Assembly: GCA_037044905.1 (NCBI GenBank)
Contig: JBAOKB010000144.1
Span: forward strand, 744,001-808,000
Direction: 5' to 3'
Source of the DNA: Hortaea werneckii
Taxonomy: Eukaryota; Ascomycota; Dothideomycetes; Mycosphaerellales; Teratosphaeriaceae
Length of the DNA stretch: 64,000 nucleotides
The notes under the pieces: generated by a model
Seen by the model: the letters and a program-made list of their open reading frames with translations, nothing else
Databases searched by the model: none
What the model was told of the DNA's origin: nothing
Program-made: the position numbers and the translations under genes
Shown here: positions 24,258-33,014 of the stretch, piece by piece
Position numbering within the stretch: position 1 is the first letter of the stretch
How the letters are laid out: each line of letters starts with the position of its first letter

Positions 24258-26178
24258 GATGCGTCTGGCGTGCCTGTGATTACGATGATTAAAAAGGTAG
24301 ATATGCTTCGTAGACAAGGCCGGCCACCAGATGGATGGGGATTGCTGAGACGGAGACAAAGAGAAGTGGGTGAGTTTGTCAATAGATCAATGGGTTGCTA
24401 CGCTTCCTACGGACAGAAGAAGAGAAGAGGATGTTGATATACCTACTCGGCATTCTGTGCGGCTCTTTGACGACGTTATCATGGCCGGGGAGGACTCAGC
24501 GTTGCCAGACGCAGGTACAGCGCCCGTCGCTGCTGCTTATCGCCCGGCTACCTTCGGCTCTCTGGAATGTGGGACTGAAATCCGATTTCGCGCCCCGCAA
24601 TCTTCCCATGGGAGAACTTCGCTTTTTTGTCTCGATCCTCTCCATTTCTTCTTCCAGCCGGCGGTGAAGGATTTTGCCGCCCTTCTTCTCTTCGCCAAGT
24701 CGCGCAGGAGTGAAACGTGCGGAACGCGCCCGATTGCTGCGACTTCATGCCTTCTTGCCTTTCAACCTTGATCAATCCTTCATGCTGCAGCCAACGGTCC
24801 GCCGCGACCCTGAGCGCAAGAATCGATAGAGTCAGGCTCAAAATGGACGACCGTGGCATTTTAAAGCAAGATCAGCGCAGCCGAAGAGTCGAGACCAGCG
24901 GCAAAGGCTTTCATAGTGGGCTTGGATCGCCGGCTTGGATTCGCTCGATCCGGGAGTATGAGGTTGAATGCGCTGCTTGACCACATGTGACTGACCCGGA
25001 ACCATGAAGCTGGCGTCCCATGGCCTTTTCCAAGTTCGCAGCCGCGTGAGTTGCCAGATCCGGCATCCGCAAAGCCCTTCCGTCCAAGCCTCTCGAGGTG
25101 GAGACGCTGCGGGCGCTCAGAATCATAGGTAGTGTCGGCACCTCTGGTTTCCTGTATTTCAGTATCAAGCGCTTTTCTAGCTGGCTTAAGTAGGCACATC
25201 TATATTTTTTTTGGAGACGTTGAACCTCGTTCAAACACGTCGTCGTCGTCGTCTTCGTCGTTATCGGCGCCATGCTGGAGCTTCCCGGACGCTTCGCTTC
25301 CTCTGGAATGCCGCTACAGGGCCGAATCTTCGTCGGTGGTATGAGCAAGTGTGTAGCTGCTAGGCATCAAATATTTACCGGCTGCTTCTTCAGGCCATTT
25401 GAGAATGCTGTGCGAGTCGCGATGGAAGTCATTCGTGGATGATTCAAGTCTGCACGTAGGCGGCATGTCCATACCTCTCTTGGTATATCTCTTTGCTCGT
25501 TTTCAGCTATGGTTCCTAAGGACTTCTGCAGCAGTACGCCCTCAACGGACTGGTGAGAGTTCATAGAAGATGGTGGTGAGTACATGCTGACGTTGACTTT
25601 GCTTCGTGTCGCTGATAGTCGAGTGCTGAGGGCGTGTTAGGTTCGCGTTTGGTGCGGTGCATCTTCCAAGAAAGGTGCGGTGCATCTTCCAAGAAAGCGA
25701 GTTTTCCACATAGTCAGTCTGATCTTCGCATCGCTTCGGCTGCTGTAGGCTTCTCAATCAATGCATTCTAACCAAGACTAAGTCGCTGTGCTATCGGTCA
25801 ACTGCGCATAACTTCACATGCCAGGCCTCCGTTTGTTACATCTTCTGAAACAATTAGAGCTCCAGCCACTGGTGCCATCCAAGCTCCTATTCTGCAGTGC
25901 TATTGTGACGAGCCGATGACGGTCCAAGCTTGTCGCTCTTTCCTTCTCTGTCCTCTGGGCTCCCACAGCTTTTCATAGTTCACAGTTGACTCACGAAACC
26001 TTTCTCCAATCCACCAAATCATTACACATGGTGATAGCACAACAACAGCATCACCACCACCACTACAGCAGCAGAAGCAGCAGCAGAAGCAGCAGCAGAA
26101 GCAGCAACAACAGCAACAGCAACAACAACAACAACACCACCACCACCACCAGCAGTCGAAGTCCGTGCCATCTAAAAA
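24258..26178. other. Intergenic upstream of put1
   Basis: No gene is supported. A perfect 23-bp tandem duplication (GGTGCGGTGCATCTTCCAAG plus AAA) lies at 25651-25696. A short GTC/TCG-rich microsatellite lies at about 25230-25262. The end of the gap, 26040-26160, holds the CAG/CAA repeat described separately. Confidence 0.5.
26040..26155 (+). repeat. CAG/CAA/CAC-type trinucleotide repeat
   Basis: About 110 bp of AGC/AGA, then AAC/AGC, then ACC triplets are seen on the plus strand. Depending on frame it could encode poly-Gln/His or poly-Ser/Asn. It lies just upstream of the small spliced gene at 26179 and is most simply its 5' leader, since the frame used by that gene has a stop at the end of the repeat. 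Confidence 0.8.
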
Positions 26179-26490
26179 ATGGCATACAGACACGACTACC
26201 CCACCCTCGTCGCCGCGAAGCGCAGACCAGCAGGCCGCGTAAGTCATCCTTCCAATTCCCCCCCCGTCCCTATCCCACAAAAAGCACCCACTAACCATAT
26301 ACCCACATACCAGGGCCCCGGCACGCCTCCACCGCGCTGGATCCTCGCGGCGCCCCCGCAAGACACTCCCAGCGGTCTGCAGCTGTGGAATGTCTTCGTG
26401 AAGCGCGCCCTGCTCTGGCTGGCGAAGCGGTGTGGGCCGGCGAGGGTGGCGGCCATTCTGAACAGCAGCAGGAAGAGGAAGAGGGAGTGA
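26179..26490 (+). CDS. Small basic protein of unknown function, two exons
   Basis: The exons are 26179-26238 and 26314-26490, giving 78 residues. The 75-nt intron has a GTAAGT donor, a CTAAC branch site at about 26291 and a CAG acceptor, so splicing is well supported. The intron is in frame, and an unspliced 103-residue form would also be open. The protein begins MAYRHDYPTLVAAKRRP and has a central hydrophobic and basic helix-like part (LWNVFVKRALLWLAKR). It ends with the nuclear-localisation-like KRKRE. I do not recognise a family. The ATG has A at -3. Its neighbours give no hint of function. Confidence 0.45.
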   Translation: MAYRHDYPTLVAAKRRPAGRVSHPSNSPPVPIPQKAPTNHIPTYQGPGTPPPRWILAAPPQDTPSGLQLWNVFVKRALLWLAKRCGPARVAAILNSSRKRKRE

Positions 26491-26913
26491 GGGGAGGGAG
26501 GGAGGCGGGGTGGCTGGTGTCCACCCAAGACTGGCCGAGAGTACTTGGTACATCTAGGCCCAACACAATCGGGGCGAGAGGGCGGCAGGGAGGGTTGTGG
26601 TGGGGTTTGCTTTTCGTGGGGGGATGGGGATGGGGATGGGTGGTGGGGGATTTTTGGATGTGTTTTTTTCTCTTGTTTTTTCGGTTGTTAATATTGTTGG
26701 TATTAACATCTTTGGTCCGATATCAGTGCTTGAATGTGGGTATTTTTTGACGGGAGAGCGTCAGAATACAGATTTCTTTCCGTGTGCTCCTCTACATTGT
26801 GAGGCGGCCCGTCAAATTGTGCATGACATTACATGGATCTTCACTCACCCACCCGCCAAAACAAGTACATACACTACCATCAAGATACCAATGATGGTGA
26901 GCCCCACGACTGA

Positions 26914-27207
26914 CCGCGTCTTGCCCCCGGGGACCTCCTAGCCGAGGCCAGTGTCACGCAATGGAATCTTGACACTCGCATCCTCACCCTTCCCACGGTG
27001 AAGAACAGCTACGCGTCGACCTTGTTAAAAGGCAGCAACAAGACGGTCATCCAAGGTAGGGAGGCAACCGATGATATGAGTGGCCGTGGTGCGCAAGTGA
27101 ATGACATCGTCAGGGGTACCACGCCCGACGAGCTGAAGATCGACAAGCTGGTCGCGGAACTCAAGAAGTTCGTCAAAGGCACCGAAGTTGCTCGTCGGGT
27201 ACTATGA
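26914..27207 (+). pseudogene. Open coding-like fragment without a start, unrecognised
   Basis: An open frame of about 97 codons runs from a stop at 26911 to a stop at 27207 and includes TQWNLDTRILTLPTVKNSY and DELKIDKLVAELKKFVKG. The composition is protein-like, but no ATG lies in a sensible position and no good acceptor was found. It may be a terminal exon or a relic of a larger gene, and it sits immediately before a tandem-repeat array. Confidence 0.3.
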
Positions 27208-27329
27208 GCTGTCGCGCGTCAATCATAAATCTCCTGCGCATCCTCACGAAGCAACGCACATCCATCCGATCAAGGGACTACTCCTCAACAGTCTCAGGCT
27301 ACTGAATCGACTGCGTTGACTGGTTCTGG

Positions 27330-27960
27330 AGATTTGTGAAGGCACATGAAAGCACATGTAAAGTTGACATGGACTAGTGTCCGTCTAGGGCTGTCCAATG
27401 GGGAGGTCTCCGTAGTCCTTGGGGTCTGGGAGCGCACATGAAAGATTGACACCAACTAGCGTGCCCATAGGGCCATCCAATGGGGAGGCTTCCGTCTTTC
27501 ATGGACCTTCTGGGCGCACATGAAAATGCTAACGAGTCACGCAGAGGACCTTTTGAAAGATTTCCAGTCCAAGATGAGCGGGCTTTGCGTATAACGGGCT
27601 GAACTGGCATTAGACGAGGCTTCATCAAGTCGAAATAACTTGTCACCTTGGGCACCAGGCTTACGAGGCTTGAGACAGAAGCGTACTTCTACATCAGAGA
27701 CACCGAGAGGCATCTGATGAAGGCACATGAAAAGTTGCCCTGGACTAGCGCCAGCATAGGGCTGTCCAATGGGCAGGTCTCCGTGATCCACAAAGGGTTT
27801 TGGAGCCCATGTGAAAATCTCCCTGAGCTAGCGTGCATGAAGGGTCATCCAATGGGGAGGTCCCCATGGTTCCTCAAAAGACTTGAAGCACATGTGAAAA
27901 TATACCTGAACTAGCGTGCATGAGGTTCTGTCCAATGGAGACGGTTCCCGCACCCTGATG
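27330..27960 (+). repeat. Tandem repeat, 82-84 bp unit, five to six copies, interrupted
   Basis: The unit consensus contains GCACATGAAAAGTTGACCTGG, then ACTAGCGTGC, then GGGCTGTCCAATGGGGAGGT. The CTGTCCAATG core starts at 27391, 27473, 27762, 27844 and 27928, so spacing within each block is 82-84 bp. A further truncated copy begins near 27513. Between the two blocks (about 27545-27720) lies unrelated sequence that breaks the array. On the minus strand this segment can be read as KPRKPGAQGDKLFRLDEA, so it could be captured coding sequence. No transposon ends were found. Confidence 0.75.
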
Positions 27961-28388
27961 CTATCCTCAGGGCTGCTTTTCCCATGTGAAGGCGCCGACG
28001 CAGTGGTTGCGGGCAAATTGCCATTTGTCATGCGGTCTGTATTGCCTCCTGAGGCAGCGAAGCATTTTGAATCAACGCTGCTGCGTCCTTGCAAAGCCGA
28101 AGGTTGATCTGTGTCATAGGATGCAAAGAATGTTCTTCGCGAACCAGAGAGAAGATAAGAAAATCTTTATTCACGTCGAGCTGATGGTGCGATTCTCTCT
28201 TCGACTGATGGCAAAGCACTTTGACAAAGCCTAAAGCCGTCGTTCGCTGCGTGATGACCGCTCTCATCCGTGTAGGAGACGCAAACGACGCGCGCAGACG
28301 TAAACACAGTCTTTTGTTGCTGTGTCTTCAGCACGAAGCAGACCCTGTCTTCCATTTTCAAGTCAAGAGCCTACCAGCGGTTATTCAA

Positions 28389-28575
28389 GTAAGTCAATTC
28401 CCTCCCCTTCTCGGCGCTCCGACTGCCTATGATGACCACAAAAAACATTAAAGGTAGTTCAAAATTTGAGGGTTCTATGACAACAAGTTTTCGCTATCTG
28501 AGAAGCTTTGCAGGGCAATGATCTTCGTACGATCACCAGAGAAACATTGGGGCTAACACAATGGCGATATTGCAG
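28389..28575 (+). ncRNA. Spliceosomal intron carrying a probable C/D-box snoRNA
   Basis: The intron frame is GTAAGT at 28389, a CTAAC branch site at 28553 and a TTGCAG acceptor ending at 28575. Inside are a perfect C box ATGATGA (28429-28435) and a D box CTGA (28498-28501), giving a 73-nt box-to-box distance normal for this class. A CTGC/GCAG pairing outside the boxes could close the structure, but its spacing is loose. The guide before the D box reads AGTTTTCGCTAT. I could not assign a target with confidence. The layout matches the units at 30295-31898, so it may belong to the same or a related host transcript. Confidence 0.5.
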
Positions 28576-30294
28576 TGAGTCCTTTCGTCTTCACGAAACA
28601 CGTCCTCCACCAGCGGCGGAATTACAAGATCGATCAGCGCTTAGACGGCTCTCAAACGTTTGCATTTCGGGAAAGCAACCTGGCATGGAATCATCGGAGG
28701 GTTTGACAAAGGGCGAAGTTGGACACCCGTTTGTACGGTATATGGTAGCCTATCTCACATTGCTGTTGTACATGTTATACCCGATCCTGCCTCTTCATTG
28801 GTGTCCAGTTTCAGAGTGATCAGCAGGTAGCCGTAGTTCTTGCGCATATCGTAGACCAGTCGGAATGAGAAGCACTCCTTGTTGCTCAATAACAAATGTG
28901 AGTGAAATGCCTAGAGTATCCAAAAACCGCTCTCTCACTGCTATAAGAGTCCCGCATCACAAGAGCGAAAGGCCTATTTGCAAGGGACAACCTCAGCGCC
29001 CCGTGCTGCTTCGAGAGACATTGATAGTAGCCTCAGGCGTAGAGGAGTGGTTCTCCGGAGCAACAGAGCACAGTCCAACTCCTTCGCTCTTGCCTTGCTT
29101 TGAAATCGATCAACAACCAAATCACGCGTTACTGATGAATCAGAACGTGACAACAACACCACTTCTTTGCGACTTTTGTGCGATCGTTCTCCTGCATTTT
29201 CGCTCAAGACAGAGACGCCGTTTTTGACTTCATTCTTTTCGGTCACACCACTAGACGCGTCGAAGATGCTGTTGCCGTCAAGAACGAGTGCACAAAGTGT
29301 CACCACTCGCCATAATAGACGGAGGTTCCTACATCTGCTGACTTTCCAACAAAGGCGCCATCACGATTGAATGCGGCATTTGGCGTGCCTTTATACCGAA
29401 CGCGTGCTGCACTAATGAGACTCTTCGTCATAGGCGAGCGCCCAAAGCAAGTCAACATAGCGACGCGTCCAATACTGTGGTTTGACCCATCGACTTTGAG
29501 GCAATTCTTCGACGACTCTTTGCCACGAAACTGACATCTCACGCGTCGTTTTCACTCGCAGACACCCGTACACGAGCCCATTGACGCGTCTCTGTTTAGT
29601 GTTCTGGGGCGTTGGCAGCCTTGCCTTCACGCTCGAAGTCTCCGACGAAGACTTGAACTTCGACACTAAGCTACACACCAGTCCAGATGCAGCGCACGAA
29701 AAGGCCTTGCTGATATCACTGAGCTTCTTGATCCAAGGAAGCGGCACAATGCCAACAATAAGGGAAGTCCCAGCTGGCCCCCTCCCTGAACCTCCCTTTC
29801 ATGATGAGCGCCAAGCGTTGATTAAGCAGACATCATACGCGCTCTGCGAGTGGTGAACACATGAGCAGCGATCTGATTGGTCTCGTCACGCACAACTTCC
29901 ACGTCGACAGATATGGTTCATGCTGACTTAACTTTCATTGGCAGATAGTCACGCTCGCAAGCTCAGCGGCGAAGCTCTTTACACCTTATCTCAAGCACTG
30001 CAGTCTTACAAGTCTCTCATCTCTCATGACCGAGCATCGTGTTTTCATGAGGACATCTTTTACTTCCGTTCACATCAACTGCGCCATGTTTGAGACAGTC
30101 GAACCACACTGTTGGCCAGCTGCGATGGACCGAGTCGTACAATATTCAGCACCGCACAACATCATACCCGCCCATTCTTCATTCCAAGTCACCAGAGCTT
30201 GAGCTAATTCCCGGCTTCAATAGGTTCAGTCCCGACTCCACCGACCTCTCTCTTCCAGATACGACGCAATACCACGACCTCCTACAACTTCCAC
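28576..30294. other. Region between the first snoRNA intron and the snoRNA host array
   Basis: No protein gene is supported. A candidate C/D unit lies at about 29798-29875, with ATGATGA near 29800 and CTGA near 29870. It is followed by GCTGAC and a TTGGCAG acceptor near 29943, but I saw no clear donor. A CTAAT branch-like site and AATAG acceptor-like site near 30205-30221 may mark a further upstream exon of the host gene. Confidence 0.35.
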
Positions 30295-30325
30295 GTAAGT
30301 CATCTTGGAAACCTCAATACTCTGC

Positions 30326-30412
30326 GATCGATGATTAAAACAACAATCAAAGTTCTCATTTGATCAGAACGAACTCATGTCGAGAAGGCACCAGACTCTG
30401 AACACTGCGATC
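30326..30412 (+). ncRNA. C/D-box snoRNA 1, guide complementary to the 18S rRNA 530 loop
   Basis: It lies in host intron 1. A near-consensus C box ATGATTA is at 30331 and a D box CTGA at 30398-30401. The outer pairing GATCG/CGATC can close the structure. The 11 nt immediately upstream of the D box (GGCACCAGACT) are the exact complement of AGTCTGGTGCC, the universally conserved 18S segment just before the CAGCAGCCGCGGTAA loop. By the D+5 rule the methylated residue would be the second U of AGUCU. The C box has one mismatch and the stem is interrupted, so the box assignment is good rather than perfect. Confidence 0.7.
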
Positions 30413-30549
30413 ACATCGTTCCTTTTTAGCGATCATGCAACTGGCTGGATCATGCACTAACAAAAGCATAGAAAGGACTTCCCATGGCACGACAATCAAC
30501 ACCACAATCTTTGACGTAAGTCTTTTTTCCTCTTTGTGCATTGCCCTTT

Positions 30550-30866
30550 GCAGTCAATGATGAAGATCGACGGAAGTCGGCAACGACCACCCAGGGCCGG
30601 AAAGTTCATCAACGCGATCAGCCCAGGGTACATGGACACCGCCCTCAACCGTGTACCGGCGCTCGATGCGCAGAAGAAGATCTGGGTGAACCTCACGCCA
30701 GCGCTCGCCTTTCTGAGTGTGTCGGCATTAGCCAGGCATCTCACTGTGACCAAGTGGCAGAGCAGATCCATGCCTCCATGACCGGCAAAAAGTGTTCACC
30801 GGCGGCGGCTGCACTTGCTGGTAGAGGACTGGAACAAACACCGTTAGAACTGATTTTGATCACTGC
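30550..30866 (+). ncRNA. C/D-box snoRNA 2, split by an inserted gene fragment
   Basis: In host intron 2 the 5' half of a unit (GCAGT stem, then C box ATGATGA at 30557-30563) is separated by almost 300 bp from a D-box-like CTGA (30850-30853) and a downstream CACTGC. In intact units this distance is about 75-85 nt. The extra length corresponds to the dehydrogenase-gene fragment annotated separately. The intron keeps its donor, its CTGAC branch site and its acceptor, so it may still be spliced, but the snoRNA is probably non-functional. Confidence 0.5.
30575..30800 (+). pseudogene. Fragment of a short-chain dehydrogenase/reductase gene inserted in a snoRNA intron
   Basis: The plus strand reads GKFINAISPGYMDTALNRV, then PALDAQKKIW and LTPA. 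This is the segment after the catalytic YxxxK of classical SDR enzymes (N-x-I-S-P-G-Y-M-D-T), as in fungal sorbose/mannitol-type reductases. Reading frames shift after LTPA, and a later MTGKK piece resembles the family's MTGS strand in another frame. There is no start, no Rossmann motif and no catalytic tyrosine, so only about 70 codons were captured. The parent gene is not in the window. Confidence 0.6.
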
Positions 30867-31001
30867 AACATCACTGTTTTCCTCAATGGTCTTACAATCA
30901 TCTGGAATAATCGCTGACATGAGGCATGGCAGGATCTGCGTCATGACATGACACTAAAAAGCTTTACCTTCGCGTAAGTCACTTCCTGAACGAAATTCTC
31001 T

Positions 31002-31104
31002 GCAGTCGATGATGGATATCCATGTCACTACTACACACAAGACGCATAATTTGACTTGATGCACGCATCAAGATGGAGACTTTAGAACAGATTCTGAGCA
31101 CTGC
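31002..31104 (+). ncRNA. C/D-box snoRNA 3
   Basis: It lies in host intron 3. The terminal stem is GCAGT/ACTGC, the C box ATGATGG (31009-31015, one mismatch) and the D box CTGA (31094-31097). An internal hairpin TTGATGC-AC-GCATCAA sits between D' and C'. Nine nucleotides near the D box (AGAACAGAT, 31084-31092) are complementary to ATCTGTTCT of U2 snRNA, positions 38-46 in human numbering. This match is short and sits one base off the D box, so the target is tentative. Confidence 0.7.
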
Positions 31105-31247
31105 CAAACCACTTAGGTTTTTTCAAGGGTCTTACAAGAACGTGGAAAATCTACTGACAGAGGCACAGCAGGATCTTTGCGATAACACAACATCGAATGA
31201 TAATACTTCTGCGTAAGTCATTCTTTGATCCCGTGCCCCCTTGCCCT

Positions 31248-31343
31248 TACAGTCGATGATGAGGGGTTCATACCCCTCAGATACTACACTGAATCGATGC
31301 TTGCATCGATGTGAAGACATTGAAATACTTACTGAGCACTGCA
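31248..31343 (+). ncRNA. C/D-box snoRNA 4, D' guide complementary to U2 snRNA
   Basis: It lies in host intron 4. The C box is ATGATGA (31256-31262), D' CTGA (31289-31292) and D CTGA (31332-31335). The stem TACAGT/ACTGCA has one mismatch. A hairpin ATCGATGC-TT-GCATCGAT follows D', and another, AGGGGT-TCAT-ACCCCT, follows the C box. The segment AGATACTACACT (31279-31290) is a 12-nt exact complement of the U2 branch-site-recognition region (AGUGUAGUAUCU). Its last two bases overlap D'. The D guide (GAAATACTTA) has no target I recognise. Confidence 0.8.
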
Positions 31344-31476
31344 AAAACTACTGTTTAATCTCAAAGATCTGAAAATGACGAGGGATCTTGGCTAATGGGA
31401 GCACAGAAAAACCTTCTATACGGCACGACCAATCATGATCACATCCGTGTAAGTCATTCTTTCACCCCATTGTCTT

Positions 31477-31573
31477 CGCAGTCGATGATGAAGGGACATT
31501 GTCCCTCGATACTACACTCTGACCCGATGTTCGCATCGGCATGGAGACATTCAAGAAGCTACTGAGCACTGCG
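31477..31573 (+). ncRNA. C/D-box snoRNA 5, D' guide complementary to U2 snRNA
   Basis: It lies in host intron 5 and is the best-formed unit. It has a 6-bp terminal stem CGCAGT/ACTGCG, C box ATGATGA (31485-31491), D' CTGA (31519-31522) and D CTGA (31562-31565). Its D'-C' hairpin is CCGATG-TTCG-CATCGG, and a second hairpin AGGGAC-ATT-GTCCCT follows the C box. The 11 nt directly before D' (GATACTACACT, 31508-31518) are the exact complement of AGUGUAGUAUC in U2 snRNA. The D guide (TTCAAGAAGCTA) has no target I recognise. Confidence 0.82.
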
Positions 31574-31721
31574 AAACTCGCCATCTTCTCTTTTCAGTTT
31601 AACAACATGTGAAGCAACGGCTAATGGGAGCGCAGACAGACCCTCTATACCGCACCTCACCATCTGGCACAACATTGTAACATCTTTTCTGCGTAAGTAA
31701 TTCTCTCGCTCCATACCATTT

Positions 31722-31827
31722 GCAGGCAATGATGCAGATCAAACACTGTACTGCACCCGAAAGAGATTAAACGTTGACCCGATGCTTGCATCGACATGGA
31801 AACTTTGAACATATTTCTGAATACTGC
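31722..31827 (+). ncRNA. C/D-box snoRNA 6, diverged paralogue
   Basis: It lies in host intron 6. The stem is GCAG/CTGC, the C box ATGATGC (31729-31735, one mismatch) and the D box CTGA (31817-31820). A hairpin CGATGC-TT-GCATCG sits between D'-like TTGA and C'. The U2-complementary D' guide of units 4 and 5 is not kept here, and the post-C-box hairpin has decayed. It may have a new target or be drifting. Confidence 0.6.
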
Positions 31828-31898
31828 CCTTACGCTCAATTTTTTTCTCAATGGCGTTGCGATCTACTGGCAAGCTTGCTGACATCTTTCTGAGGCAG

Positions 31899-33014
31899 GT
31901 GTAAATTCGTCGATACGAGCCAAAGTCTCCAAAAATTTTGCAGGACGTGATTTGAAGTGAAGCCGGTCTGATTCGTGCGCATGGCATTGGGGGCCGCCGA
32001 TAGTCTGGGCAGCTGGAGCGGTAGATAGTTAGAAATGAAGAGATCATTAACCCCACATCTCAACCATTCCATCTTCTGCCGCATAAGTATCAATCGTGAG
32101 CCGCCCAGACCGCTATCCACATCTTCCACCGTTGCGTCTCATACCGAACCCGTAGCAAGGCGCAACTTCCTCCTCACTTTGAGAGATTCTTTACAAGCTT
32201 GGAGTGTCTCGAATATTCCCGCGACTCCGCATTGTCGAAGATATGAACGCCTATCGTCAGTGTGGATGGCCGGTCGCGAGCGTGACATTTCTGGAGTCTG
32301 CCTTGAACAAATCCCGACTATTCAGCAACCATCGGAAAGACCTTCAAAAATGATCGGGGATCACAATGGCCGGAGATCACAGTATTGCCGACTGAACTCT
32401 GTTCATTGGACGAAATGAGCATCCGACCCTTTCGGCGAATGTGGACGATGAATGTAGAAGACCCTGTAGCCGGCGGAGTCTCTCCTGCAAATGGGCATCA
32501 ACGGGCATGGCAACAGCTCTTCCTATCCAGCACGCGGCGGAAGACCAAGCCCCTTGGAAGGGGAGACGATTGAGAGGCTTTGAAGCGATGGAGCGGAGGA
32601 GAGGGGTGAGCGTTGGGAGAGATTGAAGAGTGGGAGCGCGAACAAAGTAAGGAGAGACCTGCAGTGGGCAAGGAAGGGACACACGGATCCAGGACCGGGA
32701 TTGAAAATGGCGGAGGTCTATCATCAAGATGGCGTGGATCAGGCAGAGGTAAGGGGATCGCGTGGGACGAAACTTGGTGGGATAGGATGAGAAGGAGTAA
32801 CGGGGAGAAATTTTCCTTCCCACACGAGCCATCCCAGGAACTCTCAATATCTCATATGCTCTGTAGGGCGCGAGAAGAAGCAATAAGGCCCAACGAGGTG
32901 GAAAGAGAAAAGTGTCAGGGCCAGCAAATACAAAAGCGCTAGTCCAGACCATCCAAACTCGTAAGAAAACGAAGGGTATCACAAAACAAGAACCCCCCCC
33001 AAAAAAAAAACCCC
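31899..33014. other. 3' part of the snoRNA host gene and 3' flank of the mannosidase gene
   Basis: The last host exon starts at 31899 and its end is not visible. No further C/D unit was found. Bases 32560-32900 are purine-rich without a supported gene. A C/A-rich run at 32990-33010 lies just beyond the mannosidase stop codon. Confidence 0.4.

Larger units (their letters stand above)
30295..31898 (+). ncRNA. Non-coding snoRNA host gene with six consecutive snoRNA-bearing introns
   Basis: The introns are 30295-30471, 30516-30932, 30974-31171, 31213-31406, 31449-31635 and 31693-31898. Every one begins GTAAGT. Every one has a CTAAC, CTGAC or CTAAT branch site 10-25 nt before the acceptor AG. The exons between them are only 41-57 nt, start with similar sequence (GATCTGCG and GATCTTTGCG) and share no open frame, so the spliced RNA is probably not translated. 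The introns hold C/D-box snoRNAs. This is the architecture of the multi-intron non-coding snoRNA host genes known from animals and from filamentous fungi. Units 3-6 resemble each other along their whole length, so the gene grew by tandem duplication of an intron-plus-exon module of about 236-244 bp. Both transcript ends are undefined. Confidence 0.8.

Noticed and set aside
28250..28260. GTGATGA as another C box
   Set aside because: No D box CTGA at a suitable distance and no closing stem.
30295..31898. First read as a simple ~240-bp minisatellite or introner-like element array
   Set aside because: The complete intron signals, C/D boxes, closing stems and rRNA/snRNA complementarity fit a snoRNA host gene better than a plain satellite or mobile introns.
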